A stretch of DNA of 40,070 nucleotides from a virus: the IMG/VR virus record IMGVR_UViG_3300044641_010277, positions 1 to 40,070 of that record, one strand, 5' to 3'. Shown piece by piece: positions 39,976 to 40,070 of the stretch (its first letter is position 1; each line of letters starts with the position of its first letter). The notes below the pieces were generated by a model. The model saw only the letters and a program-made list of their open reading frames with translations, made no database searches and had not been told where the DNA came from. A program made the translations under genes and the position numbers.

Positions 39976-40070
39976 TTGTCTAACCTCCAAAAAAAAATAG
40001 CGCCAACTTGTGACGCGGTATCATTGATTCAATTCGCTTTTAAGTTCTTTTTGTTGATTTTGTGTTCCGG
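39976..40070. other. Right-edge non-coding leader
   Basis: AT-rich sequence upstream of the terminase genes with an A9 run next to the ribosome-binding site. No promoter with both elements was seen and no repeat of the left edge is present. Confidence 0.4.

Noticed and set aside
1-40070. Alternative genetic code (stop reassignment)
   Set aside because: TAA, TAG and TGA all end well-supported genes such as the clamp (TAG), ERCC4 nuclease (TGA) and RHH protein (TAA).
1-40070. Direct terminal repeat showing a closed genome
   Set aside because: The first and last 40 bases share no visible repeat, so circularity or fixed ends cannot be claimed.
1-40070. Integrase, attachment site, repressor pair or transposase
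   Set aside because: No tyrosine or serine recombinase, transposase motif or insertion-sequence ends were recognised; the two 41-bp repeats are direct, and no transposase gene lies between them.
1-40070. tRNA or rRNA genes
   Set aside because: No cloverleaf with the conserved GTTCGA-type arm was noticed in the few non-coding gaps.

Overview
The window looks like most or all of the genome of a tailed, double-stranded DNA bacteriophage with a long non-contractile tail (siphovirus, HK97-type head). The evidence is a contiguous head-to-tail gene series: small and large terminase, portal, prohead protease, HK97-fold capsid, connectors, tail tube, tail chaperone, tape measure, tail tip and fibre. 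No sheath gene, integrase, tRNA or CRISPR array was seen. Coding DNA is AT-rich, strong GGAGG ribosome-binding sites precede many genes, and TAA, TAG and TGA all act as stops, so a bacterial host with the standard code is implied. The host cannot be named. No direct terminal repeat joins the two ends, so completeness is unproven.

Nearly everything reads leftward (minus strand). Late region (39975 to 18122): packaging and head genes, then tail genes, then a lysis group (four-helix holin, M15-type peptidase endolysin, one unknown gene), ending at a strong bidirectional terminator (18081-18114). Three short plus-strand genes of unknown function (16465-18063) run convergently into that terminator; they are the only rightward genes. 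To their left lies a GC-rich, structured, non-coding gap (15887-16464) containing a 13-bp hairpin, one copy of a 41-bp repeat and a G-quadruplex motif.

Early region (15886 to 101): five small unknown genes (15886-13858), then a 290-bp non-coding segment (13568-13857) holding ten copies of a GTAATAC element around a palindromic AT-rich centre. It is followed by a ribbon-helix-helix protein, a SWIM-DinG helicase, a Q-rich protein that may bind single-stranded DNA, a PD-(D/E)XK exonuclease, a methyltransferase-like protein, a RecA/Sak4-like ATPase, an ERCC4-HhH nuclease, a beta sliding clamp, a uracil-DNA-glycosylase-like protein with altered catalytic motifs, and several small zinc-binding or coiled-coil proteins. 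These suggest replication and recombination that borrow a host polymerase through a phage clamp, since no polymerase or primase is visible.

Most unusual points: the GTAATAC array beside a ribbon-helix-helix gene (candidate origin, partition-like site or master operator); an N-terminal peptide shared by that protein and the Q-rich protein but written with different codons; the 41-bp repeat upstream of both the early operon and the capsid gene; and several genes that ordinary callers would miss (36-aa and 27-aa membrane peptides, a coiled-coil frame without a normal start codon, and a -1 frame tail chaperone extension).
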